This document shows, piece by piece, positions 8,650 through 18,930 of a DNA stretch of 64,000 nt (the first letter of the stretch is position 1; the number at the start of each line of letters is the position of its first letter). Source of the stretch: Craterostigma plantagineum (lineage: Eukaryota > Streptophyta > Magnoliopsida > Lamiales > Linderniaceae). The notes under the pieces were generated by a model, which had not been told where the DNA came from, searched no databases, and saw only the letters and a program-made list of their open reading frames with translations. Location of the stretch: NCBI GenBank assembly GCA_027422505.1, contig JAPQWV010000018.1, positions 13,596,001 to 13,660,000 on the forward strand, given 5' to 3'. The position numbers and the translations under genes were made by a program.

Positions 8650-11278
8650 GGGGAGTTTAGTTTTTCAAACGAAAATCAAATTTAAAGCAATTATAAACGA
8701 AAATATATTTTGAAAATAGACTGATTAATAATAGTTGAAGTGATCATCTCCACCTTGATTTATATAGTCGATCATCGCTTCCTAAATAACAAGTATATGC
8801 AAGCATAATCGATTATAATTGTCGATGAATGCCTAATAATCAATATCTTCTTGGTTTCTCGATAATTAAGAGATGCTCTATATTACTTCCCTAATCGAAA
8901 AATAACCTCCTGAACACCTGCAAGGTTTAAGATTCCGACAGCATTAAAAACGAAAGAGACCCGATTATTGACTAATTCGCTCGGACGACGCTCTCTCGAG
9001 AAACGACGCTGGTCTGTTAAAATCAAATCGCATAACTACAATATAACTTACAGTTACCTAAGGTAGAGAAGTTGAATATTGTTCGCTACTTATTGAAACA
9101 ACAAACAATTACGAATTTGTAGTTTCAATTATAATAAACTTAGCTACGAAAAAAACAATCGCTACCTGATATTAATTAAATATTTGCAACTATTTAATCA
9201 AACTATGTTCATCAATTAAAATAATTTCAAGCTTTAACGAATACTCACGCGTTCACGAATAAGCACAATAATAACACAATATTATAAATCAAGGTTTTGA
9301 TAATACTTCAACTATAATAAACTTAGCTACGAAACATAACAATCGAAGCGTGTAGATAGATAGAAGGCAAAGTCGCTTACAACCATTCGAATTTGCGGAA
9401 TTTTAGCCCGCTGACCAACCCAAGTTTCGGCCGAGCTTCTTTGGGTATTTTCGTCGAACGGATGGTGGGCGACTAAAGCGGTTCAGCTTCCTGCTTCAAC
9501 TTAGCACCCTCGAGAGCTAACCAAATATATCTTCAGCCACGAGACGTTTTCCAGCCCGAGAACAGCAACGTGCTCTCAACTTATCCCCAGCCGTGTATGT
9601 ATATGGCCCTTTTCCCCTCTTTTGGATATTTGGGAGATATCTCAACATGAGCAGCTATATCCCCTTTTTATAAACGTAGAAACCATGCCCAATTCTTCTC
9701 ACGCGTGTTCTTCAGCGACCAACTCATATATAGCGCAACCATAAGATAGATCTCGCAGCCTGAATCTTGATCTTTTTCCTCCTAGCGTTCGTGTGTATGC
9801 TTTTTTTTTGTCTTACGATTTAATTTGCTGCTTTCCTTGCGTGAATGAAAATGATATGTTCGGCTCAATATCTATCCTTTTGGCTCTCAATTAATGTTAC
9901 CATTGATTTTGCTACTCTCTTTGTGAAAATGATATTTTTGGCTCCATCTCTTGTATATATGTGGCTTCAGTTATTGTTACCTTTAAGCCAAATAAAATAG
10001 ATAATTAACACAATATATGTTATCAGTTGAAACTAGTATAACCTCAAATGCAATTTATTATCTGGTCAGCCGCCGTATCCGCCGGCGTCTATCACCGAGC
10101 AGTCTCCGTCCATTAAAAAACTGAAGAATCCTTTGACAGATTCAATTTTGCTTGGTTTAGCAACCCAACAACCTGAAACATAACTCAAACTAGTATCTTT
10201 GCGCATCTGTGTCTTATACCACGTATAAATAAATACTAAAAATACGGGTGGTTTCTTTTCTTTTTTTTTAATATTTATTTTTAATCTAAATGACAGTTTC
10301 TTGAGGCTTAATAGAAGAGTATAAATTTTGCTTTATATGTCACAATTCTACGAAATTGTGTTATTACACATCGAGTAGGAAAAGTTTCAATATATATCGT
10401 TCCAATTTATAATACAAACTTTATTTTTTCACTAATCGTTGACAAATGGTCAACTTTGCCACATCCAGCTAAAATTCCTACACATAATGCTCGAGGAGCA
10501 GCCGTCGGCGTTGCGTCTTGAAATTTTCCATTTCACTTTCACAGCTCAGTTAGTTTTTCGTAATTTTTCATTTCACTGCACCCCTAAACCTTAAACCTAA
10601 AACTTAGACAGATATCAATCATGTCTCCGGCGGATATGTAAGTATTGGACTGCACTTATTTTTGGTTTGATGTTCAGTCATCAATCTTTGTCTTTGGATA
10701 ATCTTTTTTCATGTATTGAATTGTCATATGTTCGGTCTGATATTCTGTCCCTTAACCTTTGTCTGAACTATTATTACATCTCGAGGTTATTACATCCCTC
10801 ATGAGTCATGACAAATTCCGATTTTGAGCATCTCGAGGTTAACTTCGCTTTTATAAAGTTTATTTATAAATGACCGAAACTACTATTAATCTATTCTATT
10901 TTATTAACGAATGACCGAAACTACTATTAATCTATTCTATTTTATTAAGGATCAGGACCTTTTAAAAACTGCCATTTTTTTATCCAATTTGGTGTATCAA
11001 TTACGCCCAAAGTTTTAGCCAATTTGTTAATTGATACGTTAGTTAAATTGGATGGCGTCCATCATATATCTCTAATTTAATGAATTAAAAAATTGTATGG
11101 TAAAGACAAAAGAAACTACGGCTACGTTATAAATAAAAAAGCACAAAAAACTACTCACCACCTCCTATTATCCATCAATTCGTGAAAACCATATATAAGC
11201 CACGTTCTGAGATGCTCTAACTAAATTTTCATCTCTAAGACAATCTGCAACCGATAAACGCATTCTCAAACTCAAACA
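8461..11278. other. AT-rich intergenic DNA with simple repeats
   Basis: No long ORF. Present are an (AAT)n microsatellite at about 8602-8649, repeated CTTAGCTACGAA phrases near 9133 and 9318 typical of old transposon debris, and a 41-bp tandem duplication at 10869-10948 (ATGACCGAAACTACTATT...). A possible orphan first exon is at 10621-10635. The flank of element 1 (11255-11278) resembles sequence on its other side (24967-25040). Confidence 0.6.
10621..10635 (+). pseudogene. Possible orphan first exon of a host gene
   Basis: ATG TCT CCG GCG GAT AT runs straight into GTAAGT, the ideal plant 5' splice donor, giving MSPAD then a split codon. A telo-box-like CCCTAAACC tract, often found near start sites of plant housekeeping genes, lies about 35 bases upstream. 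No second exon is recognisable before the transposon at 11279. This could be a gene cut off by transposon insertion, or chance. Confidence 0.25.
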
Positions 11279-11629
11279 TGTTAGGTCCTACTATTAACAA
11301 CTCTACGATCCTAGGCTAGAATTCATAGTAATTCGATCGTTTAGATAAACAATTGAATTCGATCGAAAAACTCAAATGAAGAACAAGAGAGAGAATTTGA
11401 GTAGAGTGAGAAAGTTACTGTTGTTTCTCTCTCTAGAAATCGAATTGCAAGCCTTTCGGATCAATTCTGAAAACTTTCTCTATTCAGCTCAATTGATTTA
11501 CATGTATTTATACCAAACAAACTTGGTATAAATATCAAACTAGTCATAATCTAAGGACTACTATACAAAACGCCCCTAACTACAAGGACAACTAATGAAA
11601 TCAAGCACAATTACAAATAGTATTATACA
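11279..11629 (-). repeat. 3' LTR of element 1
   Basis: 351 bp with TG...CA ends, matched by 24620-24966 and by 51416-51766. The minus strand carries a TATA-like TGGTATAAATACATG in its middle. The third ORF reads through the purine tract into this LTR. Confidence 0.95.
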
Positions 11630-11651
11630 ATCTCCCCCTTTGTGCTTGATT
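11599..11651. repeat. 12-bp inverted repeat across LTR end and purine tract
   Basis: AATCAAGCACAA (11599-11610) pairs perfectly with TTGTGCTTGATT (11640-11651). The 29-base loop holds the LTR terminus and most of the purine tract. The non-autonomous element has an equivalent hairpin of unrelated sequence at 1767-1815. Confidence 0.88.
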
Positions 11652-14600
11652 GCGTCTCTGCGCCATTTGTCCTCGTCGGGCGTAATACGATTTGCGCAAG
11701 CCCAGCGCATGCTCGTAGTTCCTTAGCGTGATCCTAAGCTCCAGTCGCTCCTCGATATCTTCAAGCAATTCCATTAGGAGCGGCTGTTCTCTCACGAACC
11801 TGTGGATCCTCAGCATAGTGTCTCTGTTGAGTTCTTCCAACCTCTGCTCGATGTTTTTCCTGACGACCTTGAGCGTCCCATCGCAAAACTTATGAATCTC
11901 AGTCTTCAGCATCAACCTATTCTTCTTTGCTATTGGATTGTGGTAGGTGATGCCTAGGACTGAGCTGATATGCACGTGATTGTTGGGAAGCCCTTCGATC
12001 TCAGGTCCTTTGTTGAGGGGAGCGGTCATGTTGACCTTCTTCATATTGCTCTCCAGAGCCATCTGAAGGTCGTGTGCGGCATAGTACTTGACCTGGCGTA
12101 ACATGAACCGGTAGAGCCCTTCGAGGCCTTCTGTCTTGATGAAGCCCTGAGGACCTTTGTACTTCTCCACATATAGCTGATAAAGACGGTACACTTCATC
12201 GGCGGGGAGGTACGGCAGGTCGTTCTCGCTCAGTTCCCTCGGGTCCTGTCCACTCATTCCATGATGTAGTGAGGTGTTGGAAGTCCTCCTTTGGCACAGT
12301 AGACGCTGAGTAGTTGGCTTATTGGGGAGAGACTCTTATAATGGCTCTTGGCTTGTGTCTTAGTCATCCCCAGCCTAACATCAGGTCCTAGTTTGGTCAG
12401 CATCCAGAGGTAGGTCATCCTCTTCTGCTGATCCCAATGAGAGATCCCTCTCAGCTCGAACTCGTTCGGCTTCTTAACTCTGTCCGGAGACCTCCAAATA
12501 TTCTCACGAACTTCTTCGAAGAAGGGAATTTCAATTTGAATGTTTTCCCATTGCGTGTCGATCCGGACGGTCCTGGCGTTAGCCTTGGAGAGGGAACCGC
12601 CTGTTGAGCTATTAACTCTGGTAATCTTGGGATAACTCGTTCGTAGTCTTCACCTTCCTGAAGCTCATCGTCTTCTATGCTTACGAGATCTATGGACGCT
12701 TGTTGTAGAAAGCGCCGAACGTCGTGAAGCCGTTGTCTTTGATGCTCCTCGGGCATGGAGTGGGTCATCCACTGTCCTTCGAATATGTACTTGGGGCCTC
12801 GTGTGGATTGACGCCATGTCCAGAGGGTCTCGGTTGGTCTGGAGCGACTGAGGGAGTGGCTTGGGTAGCTGCTAGAGCTACCAGCATCGCAGCGGTGGGG
12901 TGGACGGAGGCGTCCTCAGGTGAAAGGTTGGTGGCTCGATGTGGGCGGTGCGGTGCGTGGTGTGGGTAGTTTGGGCTTGGTGGGTCGTTTGTGTTTGGGT
13001 TGTTTGGGTTTCACCAGCTCCAGCGCTTGTCTGCGTAGCGCCCGAGCCTTGTCCTTGGCCGCTTGTTGATGTCCTTGGCCTCTTCTCCCCCTCATGAGGG
13101 TCCTGATCGTCAGGATCGTCATGTCTGCGCCGTGAGTGGGAGCTTTGGCCTCGGCAGATGTCAGTCGGTGGCTCAGGTTGGTCCACCAATCGCCTATAGA
13201 GGGATTCTTCTTGCGGCGATCGGATGGAAAGGCCTATCAGACGGGCGAGGAGAATGTCGTGGAGCTCGGTGATGGGGATTGTGTATGGATTGATGAGGAT
13301 GAAGGAAGTGGCTAGAGGGTCGGTGGGTGTGGGTTGTGGAGGTGTGGGGTTGATTTGTGACGAAGGGCCTTCAGAGGCAGGTGCTTTCCCGGTATCTCTT
13401 CGGGATGCCTCGATTGCTTGAAGTACTCTCTCTGTGATCTTGTCTTCCATTGACTGTACAGCGGCTGAGAGAGCGGCCTGAAACTGCTCGTTCGTCACAA
13501 AGGGTGCGGACGCCTCCTGAGATGGACCAGGACGACTGATGTCACCTGTTATCAACCCTTGAGTAGACACCGACTCTGTGGGTTGGCTCACAGTCACTTG
13601 AGGTTGTGACTGTATGAGACTTCCACCCAATCCTCGAGTCGAATCTTGAGGATTCGTCTCTATGGATGTTAAGGCAGGCTCAGGTTGCGCCTGCGAACCA
13701 GACACCACGTTGGTTGGTTGCGGCTCAACATTGAGAGAAGAAGTGCCGGCAACACTTGTCGTTGTGGTCAGCGCATTATCTGGTGCGTTGGTGACGGCCG
13801 GAAAGAGGGACTCCAGTTGAATACTAAGTCGTCTGAGAGTCCGTCTTATCAGGCTAATATCCTCATCTAACTCCGTGTCGGATGGTGTAGCTGTGTGAGA
13901 AGTGGGATCACGTTCAACATCCCCTAGAGCCTGATCCGTCACCAGTGGAAGCGAGCTCTGCCCATTTCTGTCTCGTGCTGTGCTTCTTGTTGAAGAACCT
14001 CCTCAATGGTTTCTTCGAGCACGCCTACATGTACGGGCACTTCCACTGGAAGCATTTCTGTTGGAGCCTCTTGTTCCAACTCAGCGGCCACAACATATAT
14101 CAAGGTGGCATCGTCCTGAGTTGGAGGCTCTTGCTCGAGCTCCAGGACCACTTCATCAATCAACATGGTCTCTGGGCTTTGGTGTTGTTGCGGTTGGGGA
14201 GGGCTCATGTGTACATCTGCCGGGGGCCCTCTAATCATTTCCTCGGTGAGGTGATGTTCCCGGCAGTATCTCTGATATTCAGCTCCTGCGGGGTCAGCGA
14301 GCCGAAGAAGGTTGAGAGATATGGCCATTGAAGGCTGTGTAAGGTCCACCTGCCTTGGGTTGTGGAAGAATTTGAGCCGGGGCGGCTGATAGTTTCCTCC
14401 CGGTGGCAGGCGAGGAATGTTCTGCGCGTACATCTCCATGTGTTGGCGGATGATGACGGAGAACCATCTCGCGTACGGCACGTTCTTGGGCCGGTTGTAC
14501 TCCTTTTTTCTGATCTATTCTGCAAGGTCATTCCAGATCAGCTGGGCGAAATCGTAATTCCGCGAGAACACGACTCCGTGAAAAATCCGGAGGATGTGGC

Positions 14601-15098
14601 CGTTGCCCTTGTCGAAGCCGGCGTGCTTCGGAGATAGACACTTGTTCACGATCCCGAACAGTGTCTTCCATGGGTGATGGATACCGTTGCTCTGAACCTG
14701 AGCGAGCTTGATGAGTGGGGGACGGTAACCCATTTGAAGGAAATCAGCCACCAGTTCTTCATCTGATGGGAGGGGGTCGTAGTTTTGGCTGTGAGGGAGG
14801 TCGAGTAGAGCTCTGAACTCGTTCTTGCCCATATGTGCCTCGTCTCTACAACCGTCGTGAAATGGTATCCCCCGTCCAAGATGATGCTCTTGATCATCCC
14901 CCAAAACTGCTGGAGGTAGACCATTGGCACTGATGCAGTCATGGTAAGTCCATGCCATAGTGGATGGCCTTGAAGGATTGACACAATAATGTCGTCTGGA
15001 CACCGGAAGGTGGCTAGGTCCAATTGGAAGTTCGTGTCGTGGACATTGAGGTATAAGGATTTCTCGTATATGTGATTATATGTTGGATAGCGATCCAT
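11601..15098 (-). pseudogene. Third ORF in the env position of element 1
   Basis: Starting at ATG 15098, the frame gives MDRYPTYNHIYEKSLY, then LATFRCPDDIIVSILQG and VPMVYLQQFWGMIKS, and KTLFGIVNKCLSPKHAG. A long acidic and Ser/Thr/Gln/Pro-rich middle follows (including SLIRR and SSHSRRRHDDPDDQD), then a folded-looking C-terminal part (LPYLPADEVYRLYQLY ... NYEHALGLRKSYYAR) ending inside the 3' LTR at 11601. The span is about 1,166 codons with at least four frame changes (near 14650, 14480, 13940 and 12880-12260). No signal peptide or clear membrane segment was seen, so a true envelope protein is unsupported. The N-terminal wording resembles Gag-like proteins annotated beside Copia elements in other plants (recollection). 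The ATG directly follows a consensus 3' splice site. Element 2 carries the same ORF, with a more intact middle. Confidence 0.75.
11630..11641 (-). other. Polypurine tract of element 1
   Basis: The minus strand reads AAAGGGGGAGAT immediately before the LTR. It is also codons of the third ORF (reading QRGRLYN). Confidence 0.9.
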
Positions 15099-15112
15099 CT
15101 GAAAAAAAATAA
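15099..15112 (-). other. 3' splice site directly before the third ORF
   Basis: The minus strand reads TATTTTTTTTCAG then ATGG. The pyrimidine run and CAG end fit a plant acceptor exactly at the ORF start. Element 2 has TCTTATTTTTCAG then ATGG at 40452. Confidence 0.55.
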
Positions 15113-18100
15113 GAGATATAACAAATCATTAGTTCATAATTTTTGATATTAGTCGAAAATGAATTAGGTTCATCAAACTATAATATTGTTTCAAGTCATG
15201 ACATGTTTTGATGAATTTTGAATTGAAATCGTATGATATGCATATAGGATTCTTGTTTTAGAAAAAATGTAATGGCATGATTGTAATTTCGAATTAAACA
15301 TGTAATGCGTGAAAAGGAGTTCGAAATTTTTCTAAGTGTTGAATCGTGAAAAAGGACACTGTTCATGCCGAGAAATTTTTCGCTCGAAAATTCTGGTGTC
15401 AAATTGATTTCCTTATGCATTGATTTCAATTGCAATAACTCCGTTTAATTTTGTGATCGAGAAATTCTATTCGCTAATGTTCGCTACAGTGTAAAGGACT
15501 TAGAAAAAAAACTTCTAAGTGTTGAAATTGAAATCGTGAGACTGTAGCCGATCAATTTTACGATCGAGAAAAATTCCGCGTAAATTTACGATCGAGAAAT
15601 TATATCTCAGGTAAATTTACTATCAAGAAATTTTCCTCAATTGAATAAAATTTTTCGATTTGAAATTTGTCGAGCGAAATGTGATTTCGATCCTAAGTAA
15701 AAATTTTAGCTGCAAAGATCGAGAAATTAGTCAACGAAAGACTAAGACAACCGTCGAGAAATTTTACGATCTAAAAATTAAGTGTTGAAAAATTAATTTT
15801 CCGCTGCTAAATTTTTGCGACCAAATTGAAATTAAATCGAAAATTCTATTTTGCGATAGTAAGTTTTACGCTCGATAAAATTTGCATCTAAATTGTCTAA
15901 TCAGTGCGTAAGTTTTTCGCTCACAAAAAATCCTAATTAGCTTTCTCGATGTTAAGTAAAATTTTTTTCGGTCAAAATCTTCTATCTTAGCGACTAAATC
16001 AGAATTTTACCGATTGAGAAACTAATTCGACACAAACAGTATCTCAATAAAATCGGAATTCAATTAAGACTGTTTGCGATCGACAAAGTTCTTCGATGGC
16101 TTTAAACATTCAAATACCCAGTTTCATCAAAACTCAAATTACAGTCGAAGATGCAGATTTTCCGATGATTCATTCTACCAGATTCATAGAGAATATCGAA
16201 ACTATCTTAAGTGCAGGCATTAAACTCAGATAAAGTTCAAAATCAAGCCAAAAACACTATGAAATAGTATACGATTTTCTCAGTTTGAAGAACAGTCGAG
16301 AAACTAATATAAATCATGCGAAAAACTACAAAATGCAGATGCTAACGAAGTTAAATCACACGCAAATGGCAACAAATTCTCTACCTTAAACAGACAATTT
16401 CGTGTTGAAAATCGAATGATTTTTGAGAAATCTGAACTGTCTGTGAAAGTTTTTCGCGGAAATTTTTTGCGATTTAGGGTTGCGTGAGAAAAAGTTTTTC
16501 GACTGACATAAAAGTGAACTTTTATTTACTCGCTGTAAGTCGATGATGGGTTTACGATTTGACATTTTGCGATTCAATGAAACAGGCCCATTACTATTTG
16601 CGCTCGAGAAATTTTCGATTCGAAAATTGCTCTTCAATTCAATTTTCTCGATCGCAAATTATCGCGGCTAATCAAAATCGTTCCCAACACTGTTTACGAT
16701 CGAGAAACTTATGATCGCGAATTAATTCTTTTCCAGTTTCTCGATGAGTGTTTCTAAAATTTTTAGATTGATCCCTATTCAAATAAGATCACATTTGTAA
16801 AGCTCCCCCTCAGAATTAAAATAAATGCAATTAACTCCCTAGATTTTCTGTGTAGTAACGTCTAGTTCCCCTGGTAGAATAAAAAATCTGTACCACTTAG
16901 AGATAAGCGTTAGTAATAATGGAGTTAATCAACAATTATTTTTGTCAATTTTATCTTTAAATATTTGGTCTTGTGTCTAGCTCCTCTCTTTGTAGTGTCG
17001 ACGTCTCGCTCCTTAATTTTGAAAGATCTGAAATACTCAGAGAAAAAACGTCAAAAATATTTGGAGCTAATCTACAAGTCTTATACTTGCTCCCCCTCAA
17101 ATGATGCACAAGAATTGACTAATTATGCAAGCATATGAAATCAATTCAAGTCACGAGCACACAAATTTACCAAGTAAGCATGTATACATGGTCCCCGAAA
17201 ACATGTACTTTAAAATATTGTGTGAGGGTAGAAGCAATGAAAAATTTATCGCATTTAAATAATTCAGCACCAATGCAATCTAAAATTGCGTTTAGAATGT
17301 GCGATACACTAAAGAAATTCGCATTTATTCAATTCAACGCATATGAAACATAACATTTGTGCGAATTTTATTATTTATTATTTATTTATTATTATATATA
17401 TGTATGTATATATATTATTATTATTATTTTATTCTTTTATTTTATTTTATTTCTTTTAATATGGGGTCCGATTATTTTGCTTCGATCAATCGTCACACCT
17501 AAAATTTTACGAGACATTTGAAAGAAGGAAATGCCGTCAAGTCATGTCGTCAAACTAAAGTCCTAAGTTCATAGACTGGTCCATTTCGACAACTCTCACT
17601 AGGTTCGTTCTTGCTCTTAATTATGGCTATCTCGGGATTTTTATATTTTTATCACTCATGTCAACACAAGCAATTTTAAGTCAATTTACTTGTGATCGAG
17701 GCATTTTTAATCATTTCACCTAAGCGAGAGACCGTCTATGTGGAATCAAAGGGTTGTAAGGGTTAGAATTTGGCTAGGACTTAAAACGGAAGGAATTTAA
17801 AGGAAAGTGAGCTCATTTCTTCATCGTCTTCCAATTCTACGTCTGTCTCCTTTTTTTTCGGCGTCTTTCTTCTTTTCAATCTTTTCTCCCTTTTTTTTTA
17901 AGAACTATCCCTTTTTTTATGTTATGCTCAAGCTGAAGCTCCGCTTCTCCATGAGGCTCTAGGAGATTATCGTAGGCGAAGTTCTTCTTGTTGGTTCTCG
18001 GGCCGATACTGAGCTCCTCTTCTCTTAATCCCTATTGAGGTTTCAGAGATTATCAATTTGGAGAAGTTCTCGGTTATGGAATTCGTACCCGAGGCTGCAC

Positions 18101-18930
18101 TCCTCTTCTCGTTTCCCGCTATAAGATCGGATTATCGTTGGAGAAGTTCACTTCGTGGTGCTCCTCTTCCAGCCGTTCTGACGAGCGTACGAGATTATCG
18201 TTGGAGAAATTCACAGCAGGAACCATGCCACTGTCTATAAGGTAGTCGGAAGGCCGGTTCCTTTGGTCTGTTTGTTGCGCGTTGAGCAATGCCTTCTCTT
18301 GTCATCATCTTACTTTTTCTTTCGTTATCTCTCCCTCCTTTTCTCATTTGAACAACCATTCGAAGAGTATAGAGTTCGGTTGAAGGTTGGGAATGGGTTT
18401 CAAATGAAGAAAAGGACATCGGAGAAGGCTCAAAGTGGATGAATAAGGGCTAACGTGGGGAAATTTATATAAGGCCGTATGAGGAATATCCTAAACTCCC
18501 TTATCATTTTCCTGACGATCTAACGCAAGATGAGTATGAAGCCAAGTATCACTAGTTAAGACAAGCAATTGATGTGTGACTCACTCGAGAAATAGATCCA
18601 AAGAAAGAAAAATATAACAAGGCTTGAATCCTCACATTTATAGTGGCTTTGTGTCTAGTGGAGCAACCTAATGACCTTTAGACACAAGAATGTGACTTAG
18701 ACTAACAAAATTAAGCAATTAAATCAATCGCATGTCGAGGTAAAATTCAAAGTGACTTTAGATCAAAGCATCCTAAAAGGATTTCGTCATACCCCTTTAT
18801 ATTATATATAGAAATATATATATTATTATTATTTTTATATTATTTTTATCACGCAAGATAAGGACAAATAAGCATAGAAAACACATAGAATAGAGCATGT
18901 GATAGCACAGAAGATCAGGTAATGCACATA
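15113..18930 (-). other. Long non-coding spacer between pol and third ORF
   Basis: About 3.8 kb, AT-rich, crowded with CGAGAAA/TTTCTCG words at 15350-16750. Two extra purine tracts on the minus strand (TGAGGGGGAGC at about 16802-16812 and 17090-17100) resemble the 3' purine tract. Degenerate tandem repeats lie at 17962-18215. Short plus-strand frames at 17135-17353 and 18058-18240 recur in element 2, but only as part of general similarity. No domain is seen. Confidence 0.7.
17962..18215. repeat. Degenerate tandem repeats, GAGATTATCGTTGGAGAAG type
   Basis: Units start near 17962, 18046, 18129 and 18191. Each carries a GAGATTATCG-like head, a GGAGAAGTTC-like segment and often CTCCTCTTC. The same array occurs in element 2 from about 43346 to 43600, so it pre-dates the split of the two copies. 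Confidence 0.7.

Noticed and set aside
11601..15098. Calling the third ORF an envelope protein
   Set aside because: Only the position matches env; no signal peptide, cleavage site or membrane helix was seen.
17135..17353. Plus-strand 72-codon frame recurring at 42526-42744 in element 2
   Set aside because: The conservation is no better than in the surrounding spacer, it is antisense to the element and has no recognisable domain.
18058..18240. Plus-strand 60-codon frame recurring at 43440
   Set aside because: It is the translation of the degenerate tandem repeats; no start context or domain supports it.
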